The position numbers and the translations under genes are program-made. This document shows positions 35,795 through 48,121 of a stretch of 64,000 bases of DNA, piece after piece (within the stretch, counting starts at the first letter, position 1; every line of letters begins with the position of its first letter). The DNA comes from Globodera rostochiensis (Eukaryota; Nematoda; Chromadorea; Rhabditida; Heteroderidae). The stretch spans positions 4,377,834 through 4,441,833 of the forward strand of contig JAEVLN010000004.1 of assembly GCA_018350325.1 (NCBI GenBank), given 5' to 3'. A model generated the notes under the pieces. It worked only from the letters and a program-made list of their open reading frames with translations. It did no database searches and was not told the DNA's origin.

Positions 35795-38700
35795 ATGGAG
35801 CTTCAAAAGCAGCCAGTTTTGGCCACAAAGGAACAATTGCGTTTGGCTGAGCTCACTCAAACTGGAAACGACGTGACCACTGCACATGATGACATCGCTT
35901 TGCAGAAACGCGTGAAGAAGGTTTTTTGGTCGCGATTTGGGTTGTTCAGTCTCTTTTCCTGAACAAAAACTCTCAATATAATGAGAAGTAGTTTGACTGA
36001 CTTTAGCTCCTTCAAAACTGCGGAGAATTTTAGATCATTCTGAAGGTGGTGTGTCTCCATTTATAGGGAAATGAAAGTTTTAGAAAGTGGTCCGGGGGGT
36101 TCCAGGGATTTTCTCCATCCGATTGCTACGCCATTACAATGATTGGCCGTTGCTCACTAAAACTGCACCATTTGAGCGCCTTTTTTCGGGCAGTTGAGGA
36201 TGCCATCCGTTCTTTTGTTCCCCCCGGGAAAATTCTGCGGTTTCATCGGTTGTCAGCAAAACTTTTGTTGTTCGATCATCCTCTTTTTGCCTCTATAACT
36301 ATTCACCGAATTTATGTGACTAATGCCGCAATCGAATGGAGAGAGTAGCAGATTTCGGGCGTTTGAGAGCGATTTTGTGTCATGAAATCGACTTTTAATT
36401 ATTTGAATTTTTAACAAGGTAAAAATGGAGGTCATATTTGCGTTTCACCCGCAAACACCCACCTTCAGTATTACCTACATTTTTGCTTATTCCGTGGAAA
36501 ACTTAAATTCACCAGCAACAACCTTGGTTTGACAGGTGATTGAGCTGACTCGCTGCACTCAATCGCAAGCGGAGGTTGCTCTGATCGACGGTGAGGGAAA
36601 CGTAGAGGACGCGGTATCCCGTCTGTTGGACAACCCGGAAGAGGTTAACTTTCTGACCAAATTTTAATCAAAATGTTGTTGTCATCATTTTCAATTATTC
36701 GTTTATTTCCTATGAAAATATTAGTTAGTGCTATGGAGTCAGCAGGGCAAGAACAAAAAGCCGAAGGTGGCAACGTCATTGGTGGCCAGCGAATTTAAAG
36801 TTGGGCAGGGGACGCACGGACGACGGGCTGACTCTCAAAGTAATTTCGCGGACGTATGGAAAGAACGGCTCAAATGTTAAGGGGGCCGTCCACGTCAGGA
36901 CGGAATGGGACAGCAGAACAGTGGAAACGGTGGACAGAAACAGTATCAGCCAGTGCATTCGCGTTCGTCAACCCGGTCTACTCAGCCGAAAGAGCCTAAC
37001 GGCCCGTAAGAGAGAATCTATGATTCGTTGGTAGACCTGGTTTTTGATTCACACAAAGCTGTTTTGATACAAAAATAATTACTATGTGGGTCTGTACTAG
37101 CTAGGGATGCAGAGGCGTCTTTCTTTCGACCCAAACTCCGGTCTTTTTCGATCTGATTTGAAGTTTTCGGCTGCATTTATTTTAATTACGGTCATTTCCC
37201 GATACGAACCTGAGACCATAACATTTAAGTTCGGAAGGACCGAAAACTCGCAGCGAACGTCAAGGATTCAAAGGACAAGTTCGCACTTTCACCGGTGGAG
37301 CATTTCGTCGTGAACGAGGGACGAAAGACCAATCAACCAAACCCGACGCGACGAATAATGGAAATGAAGGCGCACATAAGGGAGACGTTCAAGGTTGGAC
37401 GAAGGAGGGAGGGACCGGAAACGTCGGCTGGGGAGACTCGAAGGGATGGGACGACGAGAAGAAGGGCGGGGACGGCGGGGATAGTGGTTTCTCCACCGTT
37501 GAAGCGTCTTATGCTGCTGACACGCCAGGCCAAAACAAGGACGACGAATGGGTTGAAATTTTGATCGAATTTGGGGGTAAACCAAGAAAGAAACTCTAGA
37601 AAAATGGACCTCGCGTTTTCATGCCGTCTTCGACTGCCGCGACTGTAACGGAAACATCGCCGAACAATACCGCTAAATCAACATCGCATTGGCCTGTGCT
37701 GGACAATTTTGCGCCTTCCGAAGCGGTCGAGACGATCCAGCAGAAGCCGAAAACTTTTGCCGCTGTTGCCGCCGCTAAAAAGGTGATCCCACAGTTGCAA
37801 CCATCTGCAATTGCGCAACGCCAGCCGCAACCGACGACGATGATGCCGACACCGGAAGAGCTAATTTCGACTTCACCGTCAATTGTTTTTCAAAAAGAAT
37901 CGTCCATTCCGAAAGTGTCGGATGAGCCGGTTGTTGAGTGCGTTAATTATTTTCACGAACATGAAATTATCAACTTACAAAACTGAAATTATATTTGAAA
38001 CGGCGACCTCGTTGTTTATAATATGATGCGCTTTTTGATTTGAGATGGAGCAGCTCAATCGACTGGGGCAATTCGATGAGTCCACAACCTGCTGCTGATC
38101 GGTCGGAATTCACGCAACATCCTCCGGATCAGTCAGCCTCTACCTCAACGTCGAACATTGTTTTTGGAACTGTCCCTGTCCATTCGATGGGCACCAACGT
38201 CAACCAGGAATACACGGATCAACTGAAAAGTGCCATTGGTCTTATGACGGGCAGTCAGCATCAAATTGGCTCCGGGATTACTCACCAGCCAGCATCCGCG
38301 TCAAACAGCTGCGAGTTGGCGGCCGATTACATCCAGCAGCACAACCACTTGCAACACATGGCTTTGAACAACACCATGGAAAGTACAAATTTTTTACTGA
38401 AATGCAACTTGAACCTCTGTAATGGAAAGAATTATAGTGGATCAGTCCCGAGAGAAGGTTGAGTTTGTTACTGGAGATGCCCTTCCTCCCCCAACCAGCA
38501 CCAGTTATCAGTTCGGCTTCCATTTCAACTCTGCAAAGGGCAACGAAAACTCGTGGGGTCATCAACAACACATTTCATCAGTGAGATTTATGAATCAATT
38601 CTTATCTCAATTGAATTTCAGCCTGATCGATCTGTGCTGAAAAACTCAACGGGAACCATGCTCAGTACGATGACCAGCATTCCAACGACGAGCTCCAGCG

Positions 38701-40500
38701 TTAGTGTTCATTTCAACGCCACCTCGCAACAGGCACAAGCCATTGAAGCGCACCAACGAATCAGCAATGGAGCAACTCGATCCGGAAATCCGTTATCGTC
38801 CGTTGTTTTATTAATATGAGACAGGGGTGAGGGGGGGGGGGGGAAGCCGTAATGTCGCACTCCCGCACCCCGATTTTAAATAACCTCTCTCGCTCTTTTG
38901 TCTACGACTTTTTTGTGCAGAGGGGGGGAGGTGACTATATCTTAAAAACTTAATCAAAGATCATTTTAGATTCTCTGACCCCGCTTCCGTTAACTTTCCT
39001 CCGTCTGCTGGCCAGCCTGGCGGCGGCTCCGTTGTCGGCCATGTCATTCCATCAAGCTTTGCGGTTCAGCCGAGTGACCCAACGCCTGCGGCTCATCAGC
39101 AACAGCAGCTTCATCCGCAGAACAAACAGATGTACACACCGTCAGCAAATCCGACGATGATAACTGCGCCGCCGACTATGCAGCAGCACTTGCAACAACA
39201 GCAACAACAGGCACAGACGATTTTTCACCAAACGTCGGCCGCAACAGCGGTGCCTCAATTCCCGAATTACAACATGCCCTACATGTACTCGCCAGTAGCT
39301 GCTGCTCCAGCGCTGCCGGCACCGAACACGGAGCTGGACCGATTTCTCATTCAACAGTATGGTCCGCCGTACTCACAGCTGGACTTGCAGATGGGCGCAA
39401 TGGTTTAGCTGTTGTTTTCTTAATTTTTGAAAAATTCCATTTGAGTCTATTGGACCGGCTACGACTCTCGCACACAACCATCACCGTGCCACATTGGATT
39501 CATACATGGAAAACAAATTTGGACAACAACAGCAAAATGGTGAGGGCATACATGAAATTGGTGGATTACATTGGCTCCGTTAGGAGGTGGGGGGGGGGAT
39601 AAAGAACTGTAACAAGAGAGGCAAAGCTTATAGTTTGTAGTTTTAATTAGAGCCCGGTCGAGACGAGAATTTCGTCTCGAGATCTCGAAAAATCTCGTCG
39701 AGATTTCTCGAAAAATCTCGTCGAGATCTCGCTCGAAGCTCAAGTCCGGGCTCTAGTTTTGATAGTACAGGAGTCGGCTGACGAGTCTTATCTTTCGCAT
39801 GGATTAGAATGATGAAAATTTTGGAAAATAGAATATTCAGTCAACCAAGCTGGGAACAACGGACCGTATCAGCAATCGCAGCAAAGTCAGCAGCAACGCG
39901 GTCTTGTCCAATCGGAACAGACTGCAGCTTTGCTTGGTGGGCCGCCCAGTCATGTCGGACCGCCTCCCGGCTTCGGTATGCCCACCGCTCCGGCGCAACC
40001 GTCGTACGTGCAGCCGGCCAATATTCACTCTCTTTTTCAGGTCAGCATTTAAGCACCACAGGTGTGTTATATTGAAATCATGGCGTTAGGGATGAAACGT
40101 TTATTTCAATTTGGTGTAGTTTACAGCTTCCTTTTTATAAATAAAATTGATTAAGTATAAGTGCTTCATTGAGTGGAATTGGGAGAGGGGCTGGGGAGTG
40201 GGTATACACTGTTTAATACTCTAATAATTGGTTCGTTCTCCACAGATGCCGACCTATCCTCATCCATACCAGCATCCTCAGTACATGATGTCCAATGCTA
40301 ACCGTCTTCAGACCGCACAGCGCCCTGCGCAGACCTCACCGCCGGAGGGAAATGTGTCAAATCAACGCCGCGGCGGAACTGATTCGCAGGGGTACGCCGG
40401 GGGTGCTGTGCCGGATTCTGCCGGGGAGCAACATTCCGCAGGCGTTTCGCAGCCTTATGGCAACCCCACCTTCAACCAAAAATATCGCTCCTACATGTAG
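35795..40500 (+). CDS. UBA-domain protein of the UBAP2L/lingerer family
   Basis: RNA-binding stress-granule protein family. Exon 1 (35795-35920) and exon 2 (36536-36643) encode a UBA domain: VIELTRCTQSQAEVALID then NVEDAVSRLLDNPE. Exon 3 from 36725 has the family's LWSQQGKNKKPK just after the UBA (compare WEMVGKKK). A Gly/Arg/Gln-rich stretch, then an acidic Trp-rich segment (VQGWTKE, WGDSKGWDDEKK, EWVEI at about 37395-37560), precede long Ser/Thr/Pro/Gln-rich exons (37621-37980, 38040-38400, 38640-38800, 39000-39408, 40240-40500). The protein ends NPTFNQKYRSYM. Junctions between 36770 and 37400 and around 39400-40240 are only approximate. A MITE-like palindrome lies in the intron near 39650. 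Confidence 0.75.
39649..39757. mobile_element. MITE-like palindromic element with CGAGA repeats
   Basis: Terminal inverted repeats AGAGCCCGG and CCGGGCTCT bound about 109 bases. The interior repeats TCTCGAAAAATCTCGTCGAGA twice and is itself palindromic. It lies inside a UBAP2L-like intron. The interior resembles the element at 2277-2372, so they may be one family. Confidence 0.65.
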
Positions 40501-40734
40501 CATTCGGTGCGACCAACGACAGGCAAAGAAATGTTGGATGTCTGTTTGATCCTTTGACGATGAAAAAGCAGAGGATTTAATGATTTTTGTGGCGTTATCA
40601 CACTATATTTTTCCATTGGTTTGAGAAATATGATGGGACTGGTTTTAGTTTAACGCGTTCGTTAGAATCTTGCCTTCTGCGATTTGATGTCTTTGTTTTG
40701 GGTGTTGTGTTGGATGATCATTTAAAAGTTTGAG

Positions 40735-42031
40735 ATGAGCCACACGCCACCTCCTCCGTACCCCGGTGATGTAACGGACGCAATGAAAGTGCCGTTTGCT
40801 GCACAATCACATCAGCACCAAGGGGGGATACCAGTGTGAGTTGGTGATATTCATTAGTGTTCGCAATGAATTTACGGCAATCGTTCTTGGTTTTATCGAT
40901 TTAGGGAATTTGGGAAAGAGATTGGGGTTCTGCTGCATTTTCTGAGTAATAGACGAGTGCAATCAAAATCTAATAGACTTCTGCGTCCGAACAAAGTGCT
41001 GCCGCTTTCTACTGTAATGATCACTAAATTTATCAAAAGCGAAACTTTTTAGCTCATAGATACTAGAAAGAAATTCGTCGTTACGTTTGCAGTAACGTGT
41101 CTTAAAATCGTACATTGAAATTGGCGTCCCGGAACCAGTAAAGAAATTGTTAGATATTTTAGAAAATCAGCTTTTTGGAATTTTACGAAATTTGGTCAAG
41201 AACTGATTTATCCGGATTTTATACCGCACCTTTATGGGTAAACGGGCGCCGGAATTCCGTTTCTGTCGAAGTTCCATGTTTTTTTATAAGTTATCCGCCT
41301 CCACCAACTTTTGGGGCTTCAAATGTTCACGTAACTCTGCCGACGAATGTGCCCATTGTTGTTCGCGCTCGCACCGCTCCGTTCGGACCGTTTCCAATCG
41401 AGATGGATTGGTTGGTTTCGTTCGTATTTGGGAGGTGTAAATTCCATTTTTAGCCCGTATTGTCGTAACCACATTGGTTTGATTTTTTTTTTTTGCGAGA
41501 GGAAATTAATGTGCGATTGAGGCGTATTAATTTATTTCATTTACAGTTACACATACACAGCAGATCCCCGGGTGATTAAACCCCCTTAATTGCTGTTAAA
41601 TCACTGTAATTTAGTGCTTTGCCCTGGGTCATCATGGCCGTCTGCTTCGTTCTTGGCTTCTTCTTGCTGTTCATTCCGTGGTGTCTTTGGTAAAAATTGT
41701 TTTATTTGAAATCAACCTCTTAAATCAAAAACATCGTTATCCGGAATTCAGCTTTCGGTAAAGCGGGTTCAGTTTTGAGCTCTGAACAAATTTTTTCCTA
41801 CTTTTTTTTTGCCACGCAAGAAAACGTGTTTTTATTTTTATTGTCGCTTCTGTCTTACGTGCCATTTTGTTTCCATAGTTTAATTTCCGTTTTAGTTGTT
41901 TGCCATTCTGCATTGATTCTTGCCTTGATGTGCTTCACACTTGTAAATAGCCTTTTTTTTCCCATTCAAATTTGTTTTGTGCTCAAGGTCCTTCTTGCAA
42001 GCGTCTCATTGGAAGATTTTCTCGTCTCTGA
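40735..42031 (+). CDS. LITAF-domain membrane protein (copy 2)
   Basis: Seven exons, 40735-40835, 41291-41410, 41454-41476, 41547-41571, 41615-41689, 41896-41942, 41988-42031, join in phase to 144 aa. The N-terminus is proline-rich (MSHTPPPPYPG and YPPPPTFG). The first zinc knuckle is DCPYC, the insert GALPWVIMAVCFVLGFFLLF, and the second part LPFCIDSCLDVLHTCPSCKR, ending IGRFSRL. The two knuckles and the hydrophobic insert make a complete LITAF domain. Exons 23 and 25 bases long explain why no long frame is visible. It starts 234 bases after the UBAP2L-like stop, so the two may be co-transcribed. Confidence 0.88.
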
Positions 42032-42392
42032 TACAGCTTGACTGTGACGAAAGGCTTTTGATGAGGAGTTTCTTCTGCTGTCATTTCCAACTGTAGAAAT
42101 CAAACTTTTTACGATTTTTTTTTTCATTTTAATGCTTGGATCAATATTACGCATAACAGCTCAGATTAAAAGATAAATTTTCACAATCTAGTAAATTTGT
42201 TCGCACGAATTTCCATATTTTTAGCCAATTTGTAGTTAAGATTGAGGTAATGTAAAGGTAGTTCTGGTCCCTAAAAAGTTCTTGTGGGTTATACGCAATT
42301 CTGTACTGTAAACTTTACTATTATCGAAGAGAATTTGCGGAAACAATCAAATTACAGAGGGCGGGGACATGCACTACAAAATGACATTTTGA

Positions 42393-45196
42393 TCACACCC
42401 TCAACAGCTCCAACGTCTTGTCGTAGCAAATGCTGATCCAGTCACTGAGTGCCGATGACCACTGGACTTGGTTGATCTGCGAAAGGTTGTACAGATTGAA
42501 CAATGAAACAACTTTCCTTCTGACATACCTCCCCGGATGCCGCATAGGCGAGTATTGGGTCGTCAACCGATCTGGGTATCTGATGCACATCCCAAATCAG
42601 AGCTTGACAGTCTTCCGCTGCAAATGGGTTAAATTAACGAGTGTCTTTCAGCCGGTCAACTCGGCGCCGATTTGAAACATAACTTTTTGGTCAGCTAACC
42701 AAACCAAATAATCTCTGGTATATTCGGAAGAATTATATTTATAGATGCGATAATAGAAAAACAGCTAGGCGATTCGATTCAATTTGGTGTAAAAAGTTAT
42801 GATTCGATTATTTTAGTTTGTTTAGCTGATGACTGAGTTATGATTGACGGCGCAAAGTCTTCATTTGGACTCGCAATTACCTGCAGTGACGAGATGGCAG
42901 GTCGAATGCGGAGCCCAGGCAATGCCTTTGGGGATAAAAGTTTAAAGCCTTTTTTGAATAATAATAGCCACCATTGACTGATCCGGTGTGGTTTTTCAGC
43001 ACCGAAACGGGCATCGATGGAATTCGAATGTCCAGAATGTAAATCTGTAATGTTGAAACCGAACTTTTTGAAGCTATATTTCCATTTCCGTTTTCAAATG
43101 AAAGCGCACCTCATTGGAGTTCTGCGCAAAAGTTGCCAAATAGTTGTGGTCCTGTTTGTTCCATGCTGAAAAAGGACATTCAAAAAATTAGTTACGATTT
43201 GGCCAAGGCCGTATCAAAAACGGTCCTGGCTCTGGCGGAGGTTCCTCTACCCAATCTGAGCAACGGCTTTTTGCAGGGTTCTTCGAATACTATTGTTGAG
43301 TATTCCATGTGACGAAGATCTCAAAATTAACAATATTTCGCTACTTTTTACCACAGACCGAACATTCGAATGCTCCCGTCGGCCCCTGTCAATTTGGTTG
43401 ATGAAAAATTCCAAATTCAGTCTGTCATTTTATTCACCTGCCGATGCAAAGATATCTCTTCCCGATGACAATTTTGAGAACTTAATTTTATGTTAATTGA
43501 AGAAAATTGGGATGGGAGGAATCGGCAGAAGAGCGCGGGAACCCTCCACCACCACCTCCTCCCTTTGGATACGCCTTGAAGTTTACCTCAATGTCAAAGA
43601 CTTCTTTGTCATGCGCGATGAGTTGGGTCTAATGCATTAAATTTTTAAGTGTTTGTATCATTTTGAATACAACGCCTTACCTTAACATTCCCTCCAATAG
43701 CGTGCTCCGTATTCGCCACGGCTTGTCCTGTCTTAAACGAACTTTTGAAAGACAAACGCATGGGTTTATGCCTCAATCTGCCAAATGGTGCAAGTCGTGT
43801 CGATGCTCGACGTGCCGATTAGTGTCACGTCCACCTCATTCCAATCAGCTGAAGTAAGAGGCGCGCAATATTCTGACGAACGATTCTGAAAAACGCGTAA
43901 TCGTGTGCTGAATGGTGATGGGTGGAAACTATTTTTAAAAACAGAAACATTTTTTAAAATACAACGGTTAAGCGAACATTTTCAAGTGAATTAGTTAAAT
44001 TTATTTAAAAAATAATGTTTGAAATATTCACAATAATAATTTAAAATTATGAAGATTGTCATTAGGGCCCTGAACCCCGACTGATTTGGGTAACCCCCGA
44101 CCACGACAGTCTACCGCCCGAAAAGCCCGACCCCGCAATTCTTAACCCCGGTCGGATTTTCAACCCTAAATTAACCAAAAATGACAAATTGTTCACAAAA
44201 TACCATTCATTCTTCTTAGGGGTGCCTATTTTTGCCGCTTTTTCAGTGGATCGGGGCATTTTAGCGGAACTCGGAACAAAAACGGCCAAAAAGCAACGGA
44301 CGGAATTCGTTCATCCCCGCCGGTGATGAAGTTATTTTTTGACGAGAAGTTGTCAATTTACATTGTCTAGCCGAATTTCCAAAGAAGCGCCGCTATGACC
44401 GCCGAGACGCCAAATGCGAAGATAATCACCAGTAGTCGCCAACAAATCCGGATAGGCCGATTTTGTGTCCGGAATCCACAACACCTAAAAAGTGATAGAA
44501 ATGAAACTGTTTCTCGTTTAGAACAACTTCATCGGGAAAGAGGGGGGAGGGGGGGGGGGTATAGCCAACAGGGAAAGCGACACTTTATTTCAACCAGTAC
44601 GTCGCGTAATTACCGACTTCAAAAACATTTCAAGAGAAAAGGGAGGGTCCCCAAATAAAGTTTTACGCTTTTTTGAGTCAATCAAATGCTGGTAATTTGT
44701 GATCATTCAAAAGCCCCCCTCCCTCCCAAATAAAGGCCTCTCGTGGGAACAGACAATCAGAAGCACTGAAATAACATTGCGAATCAGACTTCTAACCTTT
44801 GTTGAAGGATAACTAAAGTAAAAATATATTATTTTAAAGTCAACAAAAAATGCTAACGGATGGTCGAAGGTGCCAATGTGCACAAATTCGCCTTGGTCTT
44901 CGTGCAACTGCACAATGGACACTTTGTTGTTATATTCCTCAATGAAGCTACCGATGGCCAGGCGGAATTTGAGATGACTAAATGTTTAACCCGGTTCGTT
45001 TTTAATTACGTAGTTTCTTCTCGTTTGTACAAAAACAAGAATGAATAAAAATTGCTTACCTATCCGGCTTCGACGACCATCCGATTGAATAAACACCGAA
45101 CGGAGCTTTATAGCTAAAAAGTCCGTATTTACGAACAATTTGACCAAATGCTCACCGATAAATTTCCTTTCGTTTTTGCGCAGCGTTTGTTCCCAT
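42393..45196 (-). CDS. DCAF7: DCAF7/WDR68 WD-repeat protein
   Basis: Seven-bladed propeller, a scaffold for DYRK/HIPK kinases and a CUL4-DDB1 receptor. Sixteen minus-strand exons join in phase to 348 aa (human 342): 45196-45156, 45113-45060, 44977-44858, 44812-44797, 44484-44362, 43885-43772, 43731-43681, 43628-43587, 43480-43438, 43385-43359, 43319-43251, 43165-43110, 43044-42972, 42925-42881, 42617-42529, 42476-42393. Near-identity with the family: [83 protein letters not shown]-like [12 protein letters not shown], and the end [11 protein letters not shown]. The intron 43771-43732 has a GC donor. Exon 4 is only 16 bases. It lies 263 bases downstream of AP endonuclease on the same strand. 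Confidence 0.96.
44797..44812 (-). other. 16-base micro-exon of DCAF7
   Basis: Reads one base completing Pro, then Tyr-Pro-Ser-Thr-Lys, between ..TTTAG and GTTAGA. It supplies the residues that the family has between FDHP and WIP (human YPTTK); without it the phases of exons 3 and 5 do not match. Confidence 0.85.
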
Positions 45197-45459
45197 TCCA
45201 CAGCCGAAAGAAAAATGCTGCGCTTGCTGAGTGGGAGAGAGACAGCCGCCCTCGACGGATGTCATGCCAATTGGAGTCTTCTACGAGTACATATCGGTGA
45301 GCATGGCCATTAGATTGAATGAATGATGACAAAAAAAAACAAAAAATATTAAAAAAAAAGAGGAGAGCCTTTGACCTTAAGGCGTAAACGAACAAAAGAA
45401 TGTTGTCATAACTCTGTATGTTCAGTTGAAAAAAACAAAACATTGAGGAATCATTGCAT

Positions 45460-46682
45460 TCATTCAAATTTAATTCGCATCGAGATCGGGCAGTGATCGC
45501 TACATCGAATTTCCTTCAGGATGTCGCATTCGTTGACACCGTCAAACACTCGCTGACTGACCACAAAATAGTCCAAGCGCCAACCGATGTTGTTAGAGAA
45601 GCGATTGCCAATGTACGACCTAAAAAGAGGGGACCCGAAGGAAATAAATGCAATTTGCCTTTAGAATATATACCAATAAGTGTAAGCACCGGTTGTTCCC
45701 GGGTTCCGAGCCCTCCAAACGTCCACAAAACCGGCATCCAACAAACGGGTGAATGCGTCACGTTCTTATGGCAATGTTTTGTTATTTAATGAAACGAAAG
45801 GTCCGAGGAGGGGGAGGGAGAAGAACCCCAACAGTCCAAAGCAAACGGAAATCCCCCAATTGGTCGCCTGAAGGTGAGTCCCTAACCTCAAGTAACCCAC
45901 AAAACACACCTTGGTCAGTGAATCCGGCGGTTTTGTTTCGATTTGTGTCGGGATTGCGGAGATCTGTGCATTTTAACCACTTAAAAATAGTGAAAAGCCA
46001 AAATACCGATCTCCTGATGTGCCACGTTCATGTCTCCCCCAATGACTACCGGCTTCCTTTGATCGAGTGCCGTGAGTTTTTCGAGCAAAAGCTCATCAAA
46101 CCGTGCCCTTTTCTGCAGATTTACCAGCTTTTGACCCGCATTGGTCACATAAACAACGACGAAAAAAAAGTTTGGGTATTCTGCTTGGATGTAACGCGCC
46201 TGCTCGTCAAAGTCCGCGTCGCCAATGCCCACATCAACCTAAAACTACGAAATTCCCAAAATAAAGATGCTTTTTGTTCAGAGACTGACCCTGACCGGCT
46301 TCTCCTTGGAAAGAAGTGCCACGCCCGCGTATCCGCCTTTGTTCTGTTTAGAGACAAGCAGCTTCTTGTATTGGTACTCGTCCAATGCGTTGATTTCGTT
46401 CGGGAATTCGGCACATTTTGTTTCTTGGAGGCTCACAATGTCGGCATTCGATTCTCGAATTAGTTGATGACCTCCTTTCTGAGAAAGGCTTTTCAGAAAG
46501 TAAACGTTGGGAAATTGCCCGGGTAACCCAACCTTAACACAAGCCCTCAGTCCGGCAACATTCCATGACCAAATTTTAAGCGGTTCAGTCGATTTCTTCT
46601 TTTTCGCGGCTTGTTCCGTTTCCTTTCCCTTCTCAAATAATGGATAATTGCGTTTGGCGCTTCCACTGGATCCCGACGACAT
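45460..46682 (-). CDS. exo-3: AP endonuclease 1 (exodeoxyribonuclease III family)
   Basis: Base-excision repair endonuclease acting at abasic sites in the nucleus. Five minus-strand exons, 46682-46290, 46238-46007, 45963-45910, 45764-45674, 45619-45460, join in phase to 309 aa. Catalytic and metal sites are present: WSWNVAGLRA, QETKC (metal Glu), VYVTNAG (Tyr), GGDMNVAHQEIDLRNP (Asp/Asn), NIGWRLDYFVVSQ, and CSDHCPISMRI (catalytic His near the end). The N-terminus is Lys-rich (AAKKKKS) and may be a nuclear localisation signal. It appears to be the upstream member of a pair with DCAF7. Confidence 0.96.
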
Positions 46683-48121
46683 TTTTCACCAAGAAAAAAA
46701 TAATAATAAAGAGACAAAAAAAAATAATAAACCGTAATTGCAGTATGTAAAGACAAAAATGTTCTCAGCATTTAAAATCATATGGGGTAATGACAATGGA
46801 AAATGCGCATTAATTGTGAGGTCGGTCCTATTGTGTATTTATGCGCTATATGACCAGTCAGGCGTACCCTTCAAGAAGTTCAATTCGACTTGAAGAAAAG
46901 TTTACCAACGCCGGGAGTCGGGTTGGACATTGGGCTAAAACACCTTACACCAAGGTGGCCATCTAACCTGCTTTTTGAGGTTTTTCCTGCTAAATTCTTG
47001 CTTTTTCACTTTGGCCTGCTTTTTAAATTTTATAGGAATCTCGCGTAAAATGTCCTAACTTCTAAAATCATTTTCTTAACAAACGTGGCAATAATCTCCA
47101 AAGAATTTCCCGGCGGCGCCTATCACCGTCGGACCCACCAACAACAAAAATCCAAAACAAAAATACGGCCCGGTCCCTCGTGGAACACAAAAATTTGACT
47201 GCTGATTTTTGACCCAAGTATTTAATCATTTTTTATTTAATTTGTAGGGTCCGGATTTTTAGGGGCTAACCTTTTTTTTTTTGCGTATAGGGTTTGACGA
47301 GAGAAGCCCGGAATTAGCATTCATTTCGAAAAATTTTTGAATGGTGAAAAATGCCATTAATAAATTGGCATTATTCGTTTTTGTTGTCTGATCAGCTGCT
47401 AATACTGCTTTTTGGGTTTTGCCGATGGCCACCCACCTTACACCGATAAATTGCATTTTGCACCTGTTCCAATTGGCGGTGGAAGGACGACGCTTGGGGT
47501 AACAGTTCATAAAGCTTTTGAACAGATCTTGCTTCATCCGGCTGCTTGATTTGACCAAAATATTAGAGGATCTTTATGATGTGCCGTTCAACTCTTTCCT
47601 GAAATATTTATTCTACAAGAATTATTTATTTTTTAACCGGTTTCATCGCCAGAGGTAAAGCGATCGGGTCTCAGTTTAGAGGATTCTCTCTTTCGTTCAC
47701 TAAAAATATTACAACCAGGAGACAAGTCGTTGCACCTTCAAAAATTCATTATGGGTCAAGCCCAGTAGAGAAAAACCCCTTGTACTATCTCGCTTTTCTC
47801 TTTGAAAGTGACAATATTGCGTAGATTTGGCGTTTCGCCTAATTGCCTGCTGTTGGAGTTGATCCATAGTGTGCATTTCAATCGGTTTTGTGCATGCAAA
47901 AATCAAACTTTGGAAAAAATAAATTGTTCGAATTCGGGTCCGGGATTCGGAATTCCTTGGAATAAAGCTCAAAATTGAATTCTAGGACCCTTTAAAGTCC
48001 ATGAAAATTTGACTTTTAAGAATTCTTTTTTTTTAAAGGTGGTGGACCGACCAGCTTTACGTATTACCATCAAATTAAACGGAAGCTCTGGAAAGAAAGC
48101 CTTCTGACTTGCGTTTTGAAG
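46683..48121. other. Intergenic region, no gene recognised
   Basis: Common upstream region of the minus-strand exo-3 and the plus-strand topoisomerase-like gene. A 99-codon minus frame at 47259-47558 has no recognisable family and no clear start context. Short GC-rich pieces near 47110-47170 (CGGCGGCGCC, ACGGCCCGGTCC) look like repeat debris. Confidence 0.4.
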
